A stretch of DNA of 51,710 nt from an uncultured Lachnospiraceae bacterium (GCA_910579495.1 CAJTVD010000022.1:1-51710); one strand, 5' to 3'. Counted from the first letter of the stretch, positions 29,429 to 37,987 are shown. The notes: generated from the letters alone by a model not told the origin. Numbers and translations are program-made.

Positions 29429-29521
29429 TTATTTCAGGCATAGGGCAAGGCACAGGGCAGTGGTTATCATGATTACAAAAGCCACAAGCACCATTACCGC
29501 ATAGCTGGCGTAAAAATACAT
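29429..29521 (-). CDS. 30-residue membrane peptide
   Basis: MYFYASYAVMVLVAFVIMIT starts after GGAGG with 6 bases spacing, and the peptide ends ..LCLALCLK. It is a single hydrophobic helix between the TadB and TadC genes. The 115 bases after its stop hold no gene with a start signal. It is probably a small accessory subunit. Confidence 0.5.
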   Translation of the reverse strand: MYFYASYAVMVLVAFVIMITTALCLALCLK

Positions 29522-29540
29522 AGTAAACCTCCATTCTTGG

Positions 29541-30461
29541 TTAAGCCTTGTATTCGATAGGTTTTGACAGCTGCATGATCCGGGTGTAGGAGAACAGCAC
29601 GATCCCGCAGCAGATGGCGAGGGTGACCTTGCCCGGTGTGGAGAACATCAGCGTCTCGAACCAGGAGTGGTTCAGCACATAAAGAAGCGGGATATTCCCT
29701 ATCACAAGGAACATCATGGTGATGGCTTCTTTCTTAGGCTCGTTGATGATTGCCTCCAGTTCCGACTGGATGATGCGCTGGTCGGAGAACTTCTGTACCG
29801 TGAAGGTCAGGGTATTCTTCATGCTCCTGTCGCTCTGGCACTGGATCAGGGTGTTGCACCATTCATGGAAGACGCGGTTGGGCACCTTCATCTTCAGGGT
29901 ATTGATGGTGGATACCATGTTGGCGTTTAACATCTCCGATTCGGTGATGAACGCCTCAAAATGTGATTTCACGGGCGGGTTCAGGTACGGGATGTTCTCC
30001 TTCACCGCCTTTAACAGGTCGCCGCTTCTCAGGTAGGAGGTGGTGACAACAGATATGGCGGTCTCCAGCTCCTCGTTTAGATGTTTCTTGTAGGCTGCGG
30101 CGGTGGAGCGCAGATACCAGACCGGCGCAAAGGCAAACCCCGCGCCCAGGATCGGGATCAGGAACGGGTTGTTCAGGAGCAGGGCGGCTGCAGCACCCAC
30201 CGCGAACAGGAGGATGGATACCCTTTTTACAAGGGTGAACCGCCCCTCCCTCCCGGTGGCGGCAAGGAGCTGTTCGACTTCCAGCGTCTCCCGGTTGAAA
30301 AAGCCCTTTGCCGGTTTCCCCAGCATCACGTCCACGTCATCCTGCAGGGTGCTTTTCTGCGTCCTGGCAAGCACATGCAGAAAGTCATTGAAACGGACGG
30401 CAGACAGGGCGAACAGGCCGTTAATTACCAGAAGGAAGATGATGATCTGTATCCACTGCAT
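29541..30461 (-). CDS. tadB: TadB-like pilus inner-membrane protein
   Basis: A 306-residue protein starting MQWIQIIIFLLVINGLFALS after AAAGGAGG, with the start inside the end of the TadA gene (41-base overlap). F-domain features include membrane helices at 4-20, about 85-110 and near the C-terminus, and a cytoplasmic region with EELETAISVVTTSYLRSGDL. Together with TadC it forms the membrane platform. TadB is the first, TadC the second F-domain protein in this order. Confidence 0.82.
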   Translation of the reverse strand: MQWIQIIIFLLVINGLFALSAVRFNDFLHVLARTQKSTLQDDVDVMLGKPAKGFFNRETLEVEQLLAATGREGRFTLVKRVSILLFAVGAAAALLLNNPFLIPILGAGFAFAPVWYLRSTAAAYKKHLNEELETAISVVTTSYLRSGDLLKAVKENIPYLNPPVKSHFEAFITESEMLNANMVSTINTLKMKVPNRVFHEWCNTLIQCQSDRSMKNTLTFTVQKFSDQRIIQSELEAIINEPKKEAITMMFLVIGNIPLLYVLNHSWFETLMFSTPGKVTLAICCGIVLFSYTRIMQLSKPIEYKA

Positions 30462-31860
30462 TGTCTGTGCCTCCTTTCGCTGCTTTCCTTGGGGCTGCCT
30501 TTTTTGGCAGGAATGGCGCAAGTTTCCCTGCGGGGATGCCGTTATCCAGCATCCGCTTCTTTAAGGTCTCGGAGATGCCGCCCAGCTTCCGGTGCTTCCC
30601 TATGACAGTGATCTTCCCGTCCTCATCGGTGCGGTTGTCCGACACGTCATACTGGTAGAGCGGGCGGTAGATGAGCTGCCCGTCCCGGTAGTCCTCCCCT
30701 TCGATGATCTGCATGATCTTACGGCTGCCGTCCTCTAACTGCTTGGTGAACACCACAATGGGATAGGCTTCCACCATGATCTGCATCAGGATCTCATCCG
30801 CCATGTTGTATTTCCGTTTGGCAAGCGTCATCATCCTCCGGTAAGTGGACTCAGAGGAATTGGAGTGGATGGTGGTCACAACGGTATGCCCGGTACGGGA
30901 GCTTTCCGCCACGGACAGGGCTTCCTTTGCGGACCGCATCTCGCCTACGCCGATCACGTCAGGGTGCTTGCGCAGGACGCGCTCAAGGAGCAGGTCCTGG
31001 TCGATGTCCAGGGACGGGTTCTCATGGGGGCGGGTGAGCAGGTGTACCACGCTGTTTGTGGCATGGCCGTTTTCGTCCCGCTTGATCAGGTCAAATTCCC
31101 GGCTGCCCTCCTCGATGGTGATGAGCCTGCGGTTGTCAGGCACCATGGACAAAAGCCAGCTCATGACCGTGGTTTTCCCAGAGCCTGTGCTGCCTGCGAT
31201 GCAGACCGATACGCCGTAGCGGACGCAGCAGGTTAAGAGGTCCAGCATCTCATCCGTGGCAGAGCCGGAGGCGGTGAGCTTTTCCCTGGATACGGACTGC
31301 TGGTTGACGATACGGATGGAGGCATTGATGCCCACTTCGGAATCCACGATGGGCGTCTTGTCCACGGAGATACGGATGTTCTTGTCTAAAAAGCCGATGA
31401 CGGAGGGCATGGTGTCGTCGATGACCATGCCGCAGGTATTCAGCAGGCGCCTTGTCACATCAATGGCATGCTGGGGCGACTGGAAGCGGTCCGGGATCTT
31501 CATGGAGCGCCCGCCGCTCATGATCACCTCGATGTCATCGAAGGCGTTGATGTTCACCTCCTCCACACCGGGCATGTAGATCCATTTCTTTAAGAAGGAA
31601 ATGCCTGCCATGTCCTCATAGAGGGTGTCGCACAGCTCCTCCGTGGAAAGGCCGTCTATATGGTAGGAGCGGCTGATGACATACTGGGCGATGAATTCCC
31701 GAAGGAGCTTCCTTGCCTCATCCTGGCTCCCTTCCCCGGAGAGCTTGTCCGCATGTTTCTCGGTACAGTATTTCTGCACGTCCTCAAGGATCTGGTCATA
31801 GGTAAGGACTTCCTTCCCTGCGGAAGTAAAGAACATGTCATTTAAGGATTCCATGCCCAT
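30421..31860 (-). CDS. tadA: TadA/CpaF secretion ATPase
   Basis: A 479-residue type II/IV secretion ATPase that powers pilus assembly. The N-terminal domain (1-185) holds LKKWIYMPGVEEVNINAFDD. The catalytic half has Walker A GSTGSGKT at 223-230, TIEEGSREFDL, GVGEMRSAKEALSVAESSRT and HTVVTTIHSNS (Asp/His boxes). Start at MGMESLND after GGAGG; it overlaps the TadZ-like gene by 23 bases and TadB by 41 bases, so the three are coupled. Confidence 0.9.
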   Translation of the reverse strand: MGMESLNDMFFTSAGKEVLTYDQILEDVQKYCTEKHADKLSGEGSQDEARKLLREFIAQYVISRSYHIDGLSTEELCDTLYEDMAGISFLKKWIYMPGVEEVNINAFDDIEVIMSGGRSMKIPDRFQSPQHAIDVTRRLLNTCGMVIDDTMPSVIGFLDKNIRISVDKTPIVDSEVGINASIRIVNQQSVSREKLTASGSATDEMLDLLTCCVRYGVSVCIAGSTGSGKTTVMSWLLSMVPDNRRLITIEEGSREFDLIKRDENGHATNSVVHLLTRPHENPSLDIDQDLLLERVLRKHPDVIGVGEMRSAKEALSVAESSRTGHTVVTTIHSNSSESTYRRMMTLAKRKYNMADEILMQIMVEAYPIVVFTKQLEDGSRKIMQIIEGEDYRDGQLIYRPLYQYDVSDNRTDEDGKITVIGKHRKLGGISETLKKRMLDNGIPAGKLAPFLPKKAAPRKAAKGGTDNAVDTDHHLPSGN

Positions 31861-32860
31861 GGCGTTTCACCTCCTTCCCGGCAGGGGCTCCCTGCCTGCC
31901 GCTTTCTGCCGCAGCTGCATACCAGGCGCCTTTGGCGGTTTTCTGGAATCCGGCGGATTCAGGGTTTTCTGCTTCCGTCGTCTCCGCAAATTCTTCCGGC
32001 TGCCCGGCATCTTCGTGGAAGCTGCAGCTTTCTTCCTGCCGTGATGCATTCCCTGTATCTTCCTGCCGTAAGGTATCTTCGTGGAAGCTGCTGTTTTCTC
32101 CCGGAAGGATCTCATCCCCTGTATCCTCCGGTTCCATAAGGCGCTCCCGGACCAGCTTCAGGGAACTGACATAGCGCTGGTTGCAGTAGGCAAGGGCCTT
32201 GAACATCTGCCCGTCGGTGCCGCAGCGCTCGATCTCCTTTGCATAGGGGAGCAGCCCGTCAAAGCCGCCGATCAGGTGGTCCATCTCGTCAATGGCGTGG
32301 AAGGGGCGTGCAAGCCCGGCAAAGGTCAGGTGGCTGTCATAATGGAACTTGTCATCTGTCAGCAGCGGCCTGTGCGCCCGCAGGTAATTCAAGCCCCGCA
32401 GGTCCGGGGTGATGATGCGGACCGTCACATCCGCCGCCTCGATTGCCGTAGGCGTGAAGAAATTGAGCATGTTGGAGCTGCAGTCCAGAATGATGTAATC
32501 CACAAGTTTTGCAGCTTCTCCGATAAAGAGCTTTATCTTGTCATACTTCAGCTCTGGGTAGGAGAAAGGGTTCTCCCCGGCGGCATAGCCCATGACGCCG
32601 ATGAAAGGGTATTCCTTTAAGATGGTGACGCGCTCTGCCACCAGTGCCGTGTTGATCTCAAGGCCGGTCAGCACGTTCCCGATGGAGGCGTTTGTTTCAA
32701 GGATGCGTTCCGGCATCCAGACGGGCAGCATGGGTGTGCTGGAGTCCGCATTGATGATAAGGGCTTTTTCCTTGTTTGCCGTGAGCACCTTTGCCAGGTT
32801 GCAGCAGAACATGGATTTCCCGCAGCCGGGGTTCCCCCAGACAGTGATGGTCTTTGACAT
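31838..32860 (-). CDS. tadZ: TadZ-like ParA/MinD-type ATPase
   Basis: A 340-residue protein starting MSKTITVWGNPGCGKSMFCC after AAGGAGG. The deviant Walker A GNPGCGKS and the DYIILDCSS strand mark a ParA/MinD ATPase, the type that positions Tad machines at the cell pole or side. The last 90 residues are acidic and low in complexity and hold a repeated SFHED, likely disordered. It lies between the CpaB-like gene and the TadA gene. Confidence 0.8.
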   Translation of the reverse strand: MSKTITVWGNPGCGKSMFCCNLAKVLTANKEKALIINADSSTPMLPVWMPERILETNASIGNVLTGLEINTALVAERVTILKEYPFIGVMGYAAGENPFSYPELKYDKIKLFIGEAAKLVDYIILDCSSNMLNFFTPTAIEAADVTVRIITPDLRGLNYLRAHRPLLTDDKFHYDSHLTFAGLARPFHAIDEMDHLIGGFDGLLPYAKEIERCGTDGQMFKALAYCNQRYVSSLKLVRERLMEPEDTGDEILPGENSSFHEDTLRQEDTGNASRQEESCSFHEDAGQPEEFAETTEAENPESAGFQKTAKGAWYAAAAESGRQGAPAGKEVKRHGHGILK

Positions 32861-32873
32861 CTGATTTTCCTCC

Positions 32874-33767
32874 TTATTCGTTTCCGGATGTCTGTCCGGA
32901 TTCTGTATCCTGCCTGTCATCTGCAGGAGCATTGGCAGCGGTGGGACTGTTTTCAGTGTTGCCGGTCTCGTCAGGATCGGACTGCCCAGAGACGTTTATG
33001 GAAGATTCCAGGTCCTCATCGGACAGCTCCAGGCCGTCGCCGTAAAGGGTGGACAGGATTTCTGACTGGCGCTCCAGCAGTTCAACGGACAATTTTTCAT
33101 TGCCGCGGCTGATCAGGGCAACATGCAGGATGCCTTCGTTCTCATAGCGGGTGAGCAGCATGGCCTGTTCGGGTGTGGCAAGGACGGTAATGGTTGCCGT
33201 CTGCTGTCTTTCCTCGTCCTCCTCCGGCGGGGTGGTGTAATCCACGTCAAGGCCCTTGGAATCGGAGACGGACAGGACTTTCACGAAACGCAGTTCCGGG
33301 ATGTCCGATACCGGTTCCAGCACGTTGTTGTCGTCATAGTGGTAGAGGCGGATGATGTCGCCGCCCTGCAGCTTGTCGGAGAGCGATGTCGCAAGTGTCT
33401 GGGTGGTGATGGAGATAGCTACCATGCCGTCCGGGATCTCATTGAGGGAGAGGTCGGAAGACAGGGGGACGCTGCTGACCTTCTCCGGCAGGATGTAGTC
33501 GCCGGGGCAGAGGTCTGCGGCGGCATAGGTGCCCGCCACATCTTCGGTCCTTCTTGCAACGCTGTCCGGCAGGTTGAAGCCGCCCACCTCCACAAGCTCA
33601 AGGTCATCAGGGGTGATGAGGGTTCCCCGTGTCACGGCAGTCTTCATGCGGACGATCTCACAGGTGCTGCTGGTCCTGCTTGTGACGGCAGGGATGGCGA
33701 TAAAGGCAATGACGGCAGCAAGCACGATGCTCAGGATGCCGTAGATAAAACGGTTGTTCATTTTCAT
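32874..33767 (-). CDS. cpaB: CpaB/RcpC-like pilus assembly protein
   Basis: A 297-residue protein with an N-terminal membrane anchor (about 7-28), a SAF domain (RGTLITPDDLELVEVGG; ADLCPGDYILPEKV) and a beta-domain with QGGDIIRLYHYDDN and QTATITVLATPEQAM. The tail (about 245-297) is Asp/Ser/Thr-rich. CpaB proteins sit outside the membrane and link pilin passage to the wall. RBS: AAGGAGG. It is followed by TadZ. Confidence 0.82.
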   Translation of the reverse strand: MKMNNRFIYGILSIVLAAVIAFIAIPAVTSRTSSTCEIVRMKTAVTRGTLITPDDLELVEVGGFNLPDSVARRTEDVAGTYAAADLCPGDYILPEKVSSVPLSSDLSLNEIPDGMVAISITTQTLATSLSDKLQGGDIIRLYHYDDNNVLEPVSDIPELRFVKVLSVSDSKGLDVDYTTPPEEDEERQQTATITVLATPEQAMLLTRYENEGILHVALISRGNEKLSVELLERQSEILSTLYGDGLELSDEDLESSINVSGQSDPDETGNTENSPTAANAPADDRQDTESGQTSGNE

Positions 33768-33782
33768 TTTGTGAAAGCCTCC

Positions 33783-33896
33783 TTATCTGTGCTGGTCTAA
33801 GAAATGGTATGTTTTATATAACAGATGGTTTCCGGTCACGGCTGCGGCAAGGCATAGGAGCAGCGTTCCTGCGGCAAGCAGTATGATTGTTTTCAT
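33783..33896 (-). CDS. 37-residue membrane peptide
   Basis: The ORF starts MKTIILLAAGTLLLCLAAAV after AAAGGAT and ends ..YKTYHFLDQHR. One hydrophobic helix and a short polar end resemble the other microproteins of this operon. It lies between the prepilin peptidase gene and cpaB. Confidence 0.5.
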   Translation of the reverse strand: MKTIILLAAGTLLLCLAAAVTGNHLLYKTYHFLDQHR

Positions 33897-33934
33897 GGTG
33901 GTATCCTTTCTATAATACAGTGTTTATATGGTTG

Positions 33935-34420
33935 TTATGGAACAAGCCGGAGCAGCGTCACGGCCATGCACCCGAAGAACAGGTAGGGTGCAAAAGGGAT
34001 GTTCCCAGCCGGTATCCTTTGGAATGCATTCCGTATGCCCAGATGGGCCAGGGCAAAAAGGCAGGAGAGGGCAAGGGCGGCCATCAGCCCGGATGCCCCG
34101 AAGGGGATGCCGAGCAGGGCAACAAGTTTGATGTCCCCGCCGCCGATTCCGCCGTTTGTGGCAAGGGAGACGGAAAGCAGGAGCAGGAAGCCGGACAAAA
34201 ATCCCATGATGCAGTGCAGCAGTGCTTCAGCAAAAGCCATCCACGGGCAGGTGCATACTGCCAGCGGAAGGTAGAGCAGGCACCAGGGCAGGAAGGCAAG
34301 CAGGGCGGCATTGCGTATCCTGTGGTGCCTGCGGTCATAAAGCGCAAATCCCGCAAGGGGCAGCAAGGTCAGGGCGTAATAGAAAAACAGCGCCTTATTC
34401 ACGTTTGGAATACCAGTCAT
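33935..34420 (-). CDS. tadV: Prepilin peptidase (A24 family)
   Basis: A 161-residue polytopic membrane enzyme that cleaves pilin leaders. Catalytic aspartates are D29 in the DRRHHRIRN loop and D95 in GGGDIKL, the standard pair. Hydrophobic segments fill most of the protein, so it is short, without the N-methylase domain, as in TadV/CpaA enzymes. The start overlaps the end of the secreted-protein gene by 26 bases, suggesting translational coupling. Confidence 0.87.
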   Translation of the reverse strand: MTGIPNVNKALFFYYALTLLPLAGFALYDRRHHRIRNAALLAFLPWCLLYLPLAVCTCPWMAFAEALLHCIMGFLSGFLLLLSVSLATNGGIGGGDIKLVALLGIPFGASGLMAALALSCLFALAHLGIRNAFQRIPAGNIPFAPYLFFGCMAVTLLRLVP

Positions 34421-36149
34421 CGAAAAGGCTGCCCTGGATCTGTACGGAGTCGCTCACATTGACGGACAGCATCCCGGAAGGCGTCCATGCGTCAATGATA
34501 TAGGTGTAAACAGTATAGGCGGTGCCATCCGGATACCATACCGGTGTGAAATGCACGTTCCGGTTGTAGGTGGAGTATTCGTTGGGCTTAAAGGCAAAGG
34601 TGGCCGTGTTGCCGCCGCTGCAGGATAAAAGCCTCCAGTACATGTCATAGCCAAATTCCGGGAAATAGGCTACTGCCGTCTGTGCAGGTGCATAATGGCT
34701 GACGGGTGCGTTGGAGGAAAAGGCTGCAGTGGCGCTCTCCTTGATTCCGTAGCCGCTTTTCATGTTGTCGCCCTGGGCGGTGGGCACGATGTCGTCCGGA
34801 TGGATCTCCATGGAGCCGCTTAAGGAGGCGGAATAGGCAGTGGAGGTAAAGTCATACCAGCCGTTGTCCACCCATTCCCCGTTGTCTACCCAGTGCCCGT
34901 GTCCCCCGCTGCAGTCTTCCGGGCAGCCGCTGTCGCAGCTGTCGGATTCCCAGTCCCAGTCGCTTTCCCATTCCCAGTTGGCGTGCCATCTCGCACTCCA
35001 GACGCTCCAGGATGCGGAGGTCTTCTGCGGGTTGGACGGCAGGGAGGAGAGGGAAAAATGCGGGTTGGTGTCCGTTGCCAGCGGGTCAGGAGGCAGGTTC
35101 TCCTCCAGGGAGATGATCCTTGCCACAAAACTTGTCTTTGCCGTGGATGCGCCGCTGACGGATACCTGTATGGTCAGGGTAGTGGGTTCTAAAGGCGTAT
35201 GCCATTTTGCCCAGACCACCTGGGAGCCGCCTGCGGGCATCACGATGTCATTGACAGTATAAGTGCCGCCGTTGATATGGAAGGTGACACTGGCCGGGTC
35301 ATCCGGGTTTACTTCAGTGCTGCTGGTCAGGGTGATGCTGGTGATGACATCCGTATCCACCCGGTAGGTATAGTCGGGCGCCTGCAGTTCCGCTTCCGGC
35401 ACATCCTTGTAGCTTACGATGCCGATGCCCAGTGCAGAGAGGATGTCGGAATCCGATACCTTGCTGCTGGTAGTGCCGCTCCATGCAGGATAGCCTAAAT
35501 CTGGCGTTTCCAAAAAGATGGACAGAGGGAGGTTTTGGTGTGTCAGGCTGGGCATCCTGCTGCGGAGCGTTCCGCCGGACATCTGGTTATAGAGCGCCGC
35601 TTCCGTTGCGGTCATGGCATAGTTGCGCCCGCCGTGGGTAAAGTAGGCAATCGGTTCGATGACCAGCTTGTAGGAGCCGGAGACCAGGTCCTCAAAAGGG
35701 ATGCCGGTCTTGTCGGCAACCAGCTGTGCGGCATACTCAGAGCAGAAATACCGCCGGATCGCTTCAATGCCCGCGCGGGACCTGCCTCCGCTGATGATGC
35801 GGGGAAGTGACGTACCCGGTCTGGAGCAGCCATAGGAGCCGGCATCCAGGGACAGGGAGGCTCCCCCGCTGTACTGGAGCTTGCTTACCTTCCCGAAATG
35901 CAGGATGTCCCCGGATATGCTGAAATTGCTTAAGTCAAACGGGGTGGACGCTATGCCTCCGTCTTCCGTGACTACCGTGATGCGCACACCGTCCTGGTTG
36001 TGCCATACATCCGTTGCAGTGCCGCTCCCCATACTGCCACCGCCGCCGTCGATGTTCCCCTCCCCTGAAGCCAGTGCGGTCACCCCTGCGGAAAGCATCA
36101 GGACAAGGGAAAGAAAAAGCGGGAAGATGCGCTTGGTCAGTTGTTTCAT
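34395..36149 (-). CDS. Large secreted protein with aromatic-acidic repeats
   Basis: A 584-residue protein with a clear signal peptide (MKQLTKRIFPLFLSLVLMLS, cleaved about after ALAS). A Gly-rich start is followed by beta-rich domains. Near residues 380-420 are W-rich repeats: WEWESDWDWESD, then a Cys patch (SCDSGCPEDCSGG) and HWVDNGEWVDNGW. The end has no LPXTG or membrane anchor. In a Tad operon it is a candidate adhesin or pilus-tip component. Start after AAAAGGAGG; a terminator lies just upstream. Confidence 0.6.
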   Translation of the reverse strand: MKQLTKRIFPLFLSLVLMLSAGVTALASGEGNIDGGGGSMGSGTATDVWHNQDGVRITVVTEDGGIASTPFDLSNFSISGDILHFGKVSKLQYSGGASLSLDAGSYGCSRPGTSLPRIISGGRSRAGIEAIRRYFCSEYAAQLVADKTGIPFEDLVSGSYKLVIEPIAYFTHGGRNYAMTATEAALYNQMSGGTLRSRMPSLTHQNLPLSIFLETPDLGYPAWSGTTSSKVSDSDILSALGIGIVSYKDVPEAELQAPDYTYRVDTDVITSITLTSSTEVNPDDPASVTFHINGGTYTVNDIVMPAGGSQVVWAKWHTPLEPTTLTIQVSVSGASTAKTSFVARIISLEENLPPDPLATDTNPHFSLSSLPSNPQKTSASWSVWSARWHANWEWESDWDWESDSCDSGCPEDCSGGHGHWVDNGEWVDNGWYDFTSTAYSASLSGSMEIHPDDIVPTAQGDNMKSGYGIKESATAAFSSNAPVSHYAPAQTAVAYFPEFGYDMYWRLLSCSGGNTATFAFKPNEYSTYNRNVHFTPVWYPDGTAYTVYTYIIDAWTPSGMLSVNVSDSVQIQGSLFDDWYSKRE

Positions 36150-36168
36150 GTGGTCCTCCTTTTCAGAC

Positions 36169-36202
36169 AAAAAAAGGACATGGAATCCGTCCATGCCTTT
36201 TT
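36169..36202. terminator. Bidirectional terminator before the secreted protein
   Basis: GGCATGGA and TCCATGTCC pair, flanked by TTTTTTT on the minus strand and TTTTT on the plus strand. It lies in the gap upstream of the secreted-protein gene, so downstream pilus genes need readthrough. Confidence 0.75.
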
Positions 36203-36219
36203 CTGTGTATTCATTGTAT

Positions 36220-36837
36220 TCAGTTGCCGCCCATGGTGCCGATCTGCTTGTTGATGTCTCCGTCGCTGTCGATGCTGTCCTGCTGTACGCCGCTGGGCGT
36301 TACCCAGCCAAAGACGGGATCATAGACCTGTCCGGGATGGCTGTCGCCGGAGCCGGTGCCCCCGGAGGGTGTGCCTGTCCCGGAACCGCCGGTGGGATTA
36401 TCCTGCGGGGGTGCAGGTGCCTGTGTCTGGGCGGGCGGGTCATATTCCGGCTGCTTATCAGGATCTGTGACATCATCCGTGGTCACGGGAGGCTCAGCGG
36501 GCTTTTCCTGTAAGGCATCCTCTTTGGTGGAGCTGTCGGAAAGGCTTGTGGTGGAGCCGGTTTCATCCTCGGAAACTATTGCCTGGGTATTGTCAGAGGC
36601 TGTGCCCTGCAGCTGGCTGCTTTCCTTTGCTGCGGCATCAGGGAGGCTGGCATCAGTGCCGGAGTTTTCTTCCCAGGTATCCGTGACATCAGCGCGTTCC
36701 GTGGAAGCAGGGATGAATTCTGTTTCCGGTTCCCGCGTCAGGAACCAGGCGCCTGCAAGCACAGCCACACAGAGCGCGGATAAGCCGCAGATGGCAAAGG
36801 TTCTTTTTCTGTCGGTAGGTTTTGTATTCTTTTTCAT
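36220..36837 (-). CDS. DUF6550-like secreted or membrane-anchored protein
   Basis: A 205-residue protein with one N-terminal membrane segment (about 15-33) followed by a long Ser/Thr/Asp/Pro-rich disordered stretch. It ends with a conserved block (GQVYDPVFGWVTPSGVQQDS) that resembles DUF6550 proteins of ICEs, as I recall them. Function is unknown; its place between the pseudopilins and the secreted protein suggests surface location. Confidence 0.6.
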   Translation of the reverse strand: MKKNTKPTDRKRTFAICGLSALCVAVLAGAWFLTREPETEFIPASTERADVTDTWEENSGTDASLPDAAAKESSQLQGTASDNTQAIVSEDETGSTTSLSDSSTKEDALQEKPAEPPVTTDDVTDPDKQPEYDPPAQTQAPAPPQDNPTGGSGTGTPSGGTGSGDSHPGQVYDPVFGWVTPSGVQQDSIDSDGDINKQIGTMGGN

Positions 36838-36907
36838 AATATTGGACTCCTTTCGTCGTGTTTACATTTTATACGCACCGGAGGGCGGAATGCCAACAGC
36901 ATTCCCG

Positions 36908-37390
36908 TCAGTATTTTGTATTATGGGAACCGGTCAGTGTGATATGCTGCGTAATGGGCGGGAACAATTCCCCGAACATCTGTATCCGGAAGGTGGCGTC
37001 ACAGGTCACTACATATTCGATCTTGTCGGAATACTGGTTGAACTGCAGGCTGATGTTATTCACTGTATAATCTCCGCTGGAGAGCCGTATCCGCTCTTCC
37101 ATCCCGTTTATGAAGCCGGCCCGCAGTGCATCCTGGTAGGCGGAGCTTAAGTGCAGGTCAGCCATGTAGGAGTCGAGGTTTGCCTCCCTCTGGGAGTGGA
37201 AGGTATCCGCATAGATGCGGGCGCTGACATTGTTCAGCTCCATCTTTGCCGCATTGCGGATGTTCATGCAGTTGATCTTGACTGAGGCGAACAGCAGCAC
37301 GAAGGCCAGGACCATGTTGATGGCCAGGATGACAAAGACGGTGAAGAAGGACATGTCCCCGCGTTCATTCCTAAGTATCTTCTTATTCAT
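36908..37390 (-). CDS. TadE/TadG-like pseudopilin
   Basis: A 160-residue protein starting MNKKILRNERGDMSFFTVFV after GAGGGGG. The short basic leader with ERGDMS, then the hydrophobic helix (FFTVFVILAINMVLAFVLLF) and a beta-rich C-terminal domain, is the TadE/TadG pseudopilin pattern; cleavage after the leader Gly fits the A24 peptidase. It follows the DUF4320-like gene by 10 bases. Confidence 0.7.
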   Translation of the reverse strand: MNKKILRNERGDMSFFTVFVILAINMVLAFVLLFASVKINCMNIRNAAKMELNNVSARIYADTFHSQREANLDSYMADLHLSSAYQDALRAGFINGMEERIRLSSGDYTVNNISLQFNQYSDKIEYVVTCDATFRIQMFGELFPPITQHITLTGSHNTKY

Positions 37391-37400
37391 GGCATCCCCC

Positions 37401-37826
37401 TCACTTCCAGTAGTGTTCACTGACGCCTGCCCCCTGTGAGCGGACGTTGATGGGCACAAGGTTGAACTTCCAGAAGCCGCCCAGGTAGCAGCGCCCCGTC
37501 ACCGTGACGTAAAAAGGCGTCCCGATCTGGATGCGTCCCGTGTTGCCGGGGCCGGATACCTGGTAGGTAAGCCCGTCCACATCGCTTATCTGGCTGGAGA
37601 GGAAGGAAAAGAGGGCATCCGTATCCCCGCTGGTCCCGCCATTTAGCTGGATCTGTTTTACAAGCTGGTCTGCGATGTGGTCCATTTCCTGTTTGGTGGA
37701 AATGATGTGGAACACGTTGATGATGAATGCGATCAGGACCACAGCCACCAGGATGTAGATAAAACTGCTGATATAAGAGGAGTCGCCTCTTTCGGACAGC
37801 AGGAGCCGTTTCAGCTTTTTTCTCAA
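37401..37826 (-). CDS. TadE-like DUF4320 pseudopilin
   Basis: A 141-residue protein. The start is taken as TTG at 37826, giving MRKKLKRLLLSERGDSSYIS, since GGAGGTGAC sits 5 bases upstream and no ATG is near. The basic leader with SERGDSS, the helix FIYILVAVVLIAFIINVFHI and a C-terminal beta domain mirror DUF4320/TadE proteins. It is the first gene of the pilus operon behind a leader terminator. A longer frame from GTG at 37958 would read through that terminator and is unlikely. Confidence 0.65.
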   Translation of the reverse strand: MRKKLKRLLLSERGDSSYISSFIYILVAVVLIAFIINVFHIISTKQEMDHIADQLVKQIQLNGGTSGDTDALFSFLSSQISDVDGLTYQVSGPGNTGRIQIGTPFYVTVTGRCYLGGFWKFNLVPINVRSQGAGVSEHYWK

Positions 37827-37844
37827 TATGTCACCTCCCGGATA

Positions 37845-37889
37845 ATAAAAGGCGCAGGCATAAAGCCGGGGTGGGGCTTCTTGCCTGCG
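37845..37889 (-). terminator. Attenuator-type terminator in the pilus leader
   Basis: On the minus strand ACGCAGGCAAGAAGCC pairs with GGCTTTATGCCTGCG around CCACCCC, followed by CCTTTTATTAT. It ends 14 bases before the ribosome binding site. An upstream second copy of ACGCAGGC (37932-37941) could pair with the terminator's 3' arm as an anti-terminator. Confidence 0.7.
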
Positions 37890-37958
37890 TCTTAAGTGTG
37901 GCGTAAGCCGCATACAGGGTATGGGTTTTCCGCCTGCGTATGAATTTTCACGATACAC

Positions 37959-37987
37959 ATTCTAACATATGGGATTTACCCTGTAAA
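37959..37987 (-). promoter_or_regulatory. Pilus operon promoter
   Basis: TTTACA (37982-37987), 17 bases, TAGAAT (37959-37964) on the minus strand, about 130 bases before the first pilus gene. Transcripts meet the leader terminator at 37889-37845 first. Confidence 0.65.

Noticed and set aside
29310..29534. 74-residue minus-strand frame between TadB and TadC
   Set aside because: Its first half is the shadow of the 30-residue membrane peptide, which has the better start, and the second half lacks a start signal.
37401..37958. Longer reading of the DUF4320-like gene from GTG at 37958
   Set aside because: The added 44 residues would be encoded by the leader terminator, have no ribosome binding site and disturb the basic pilin-type leader.
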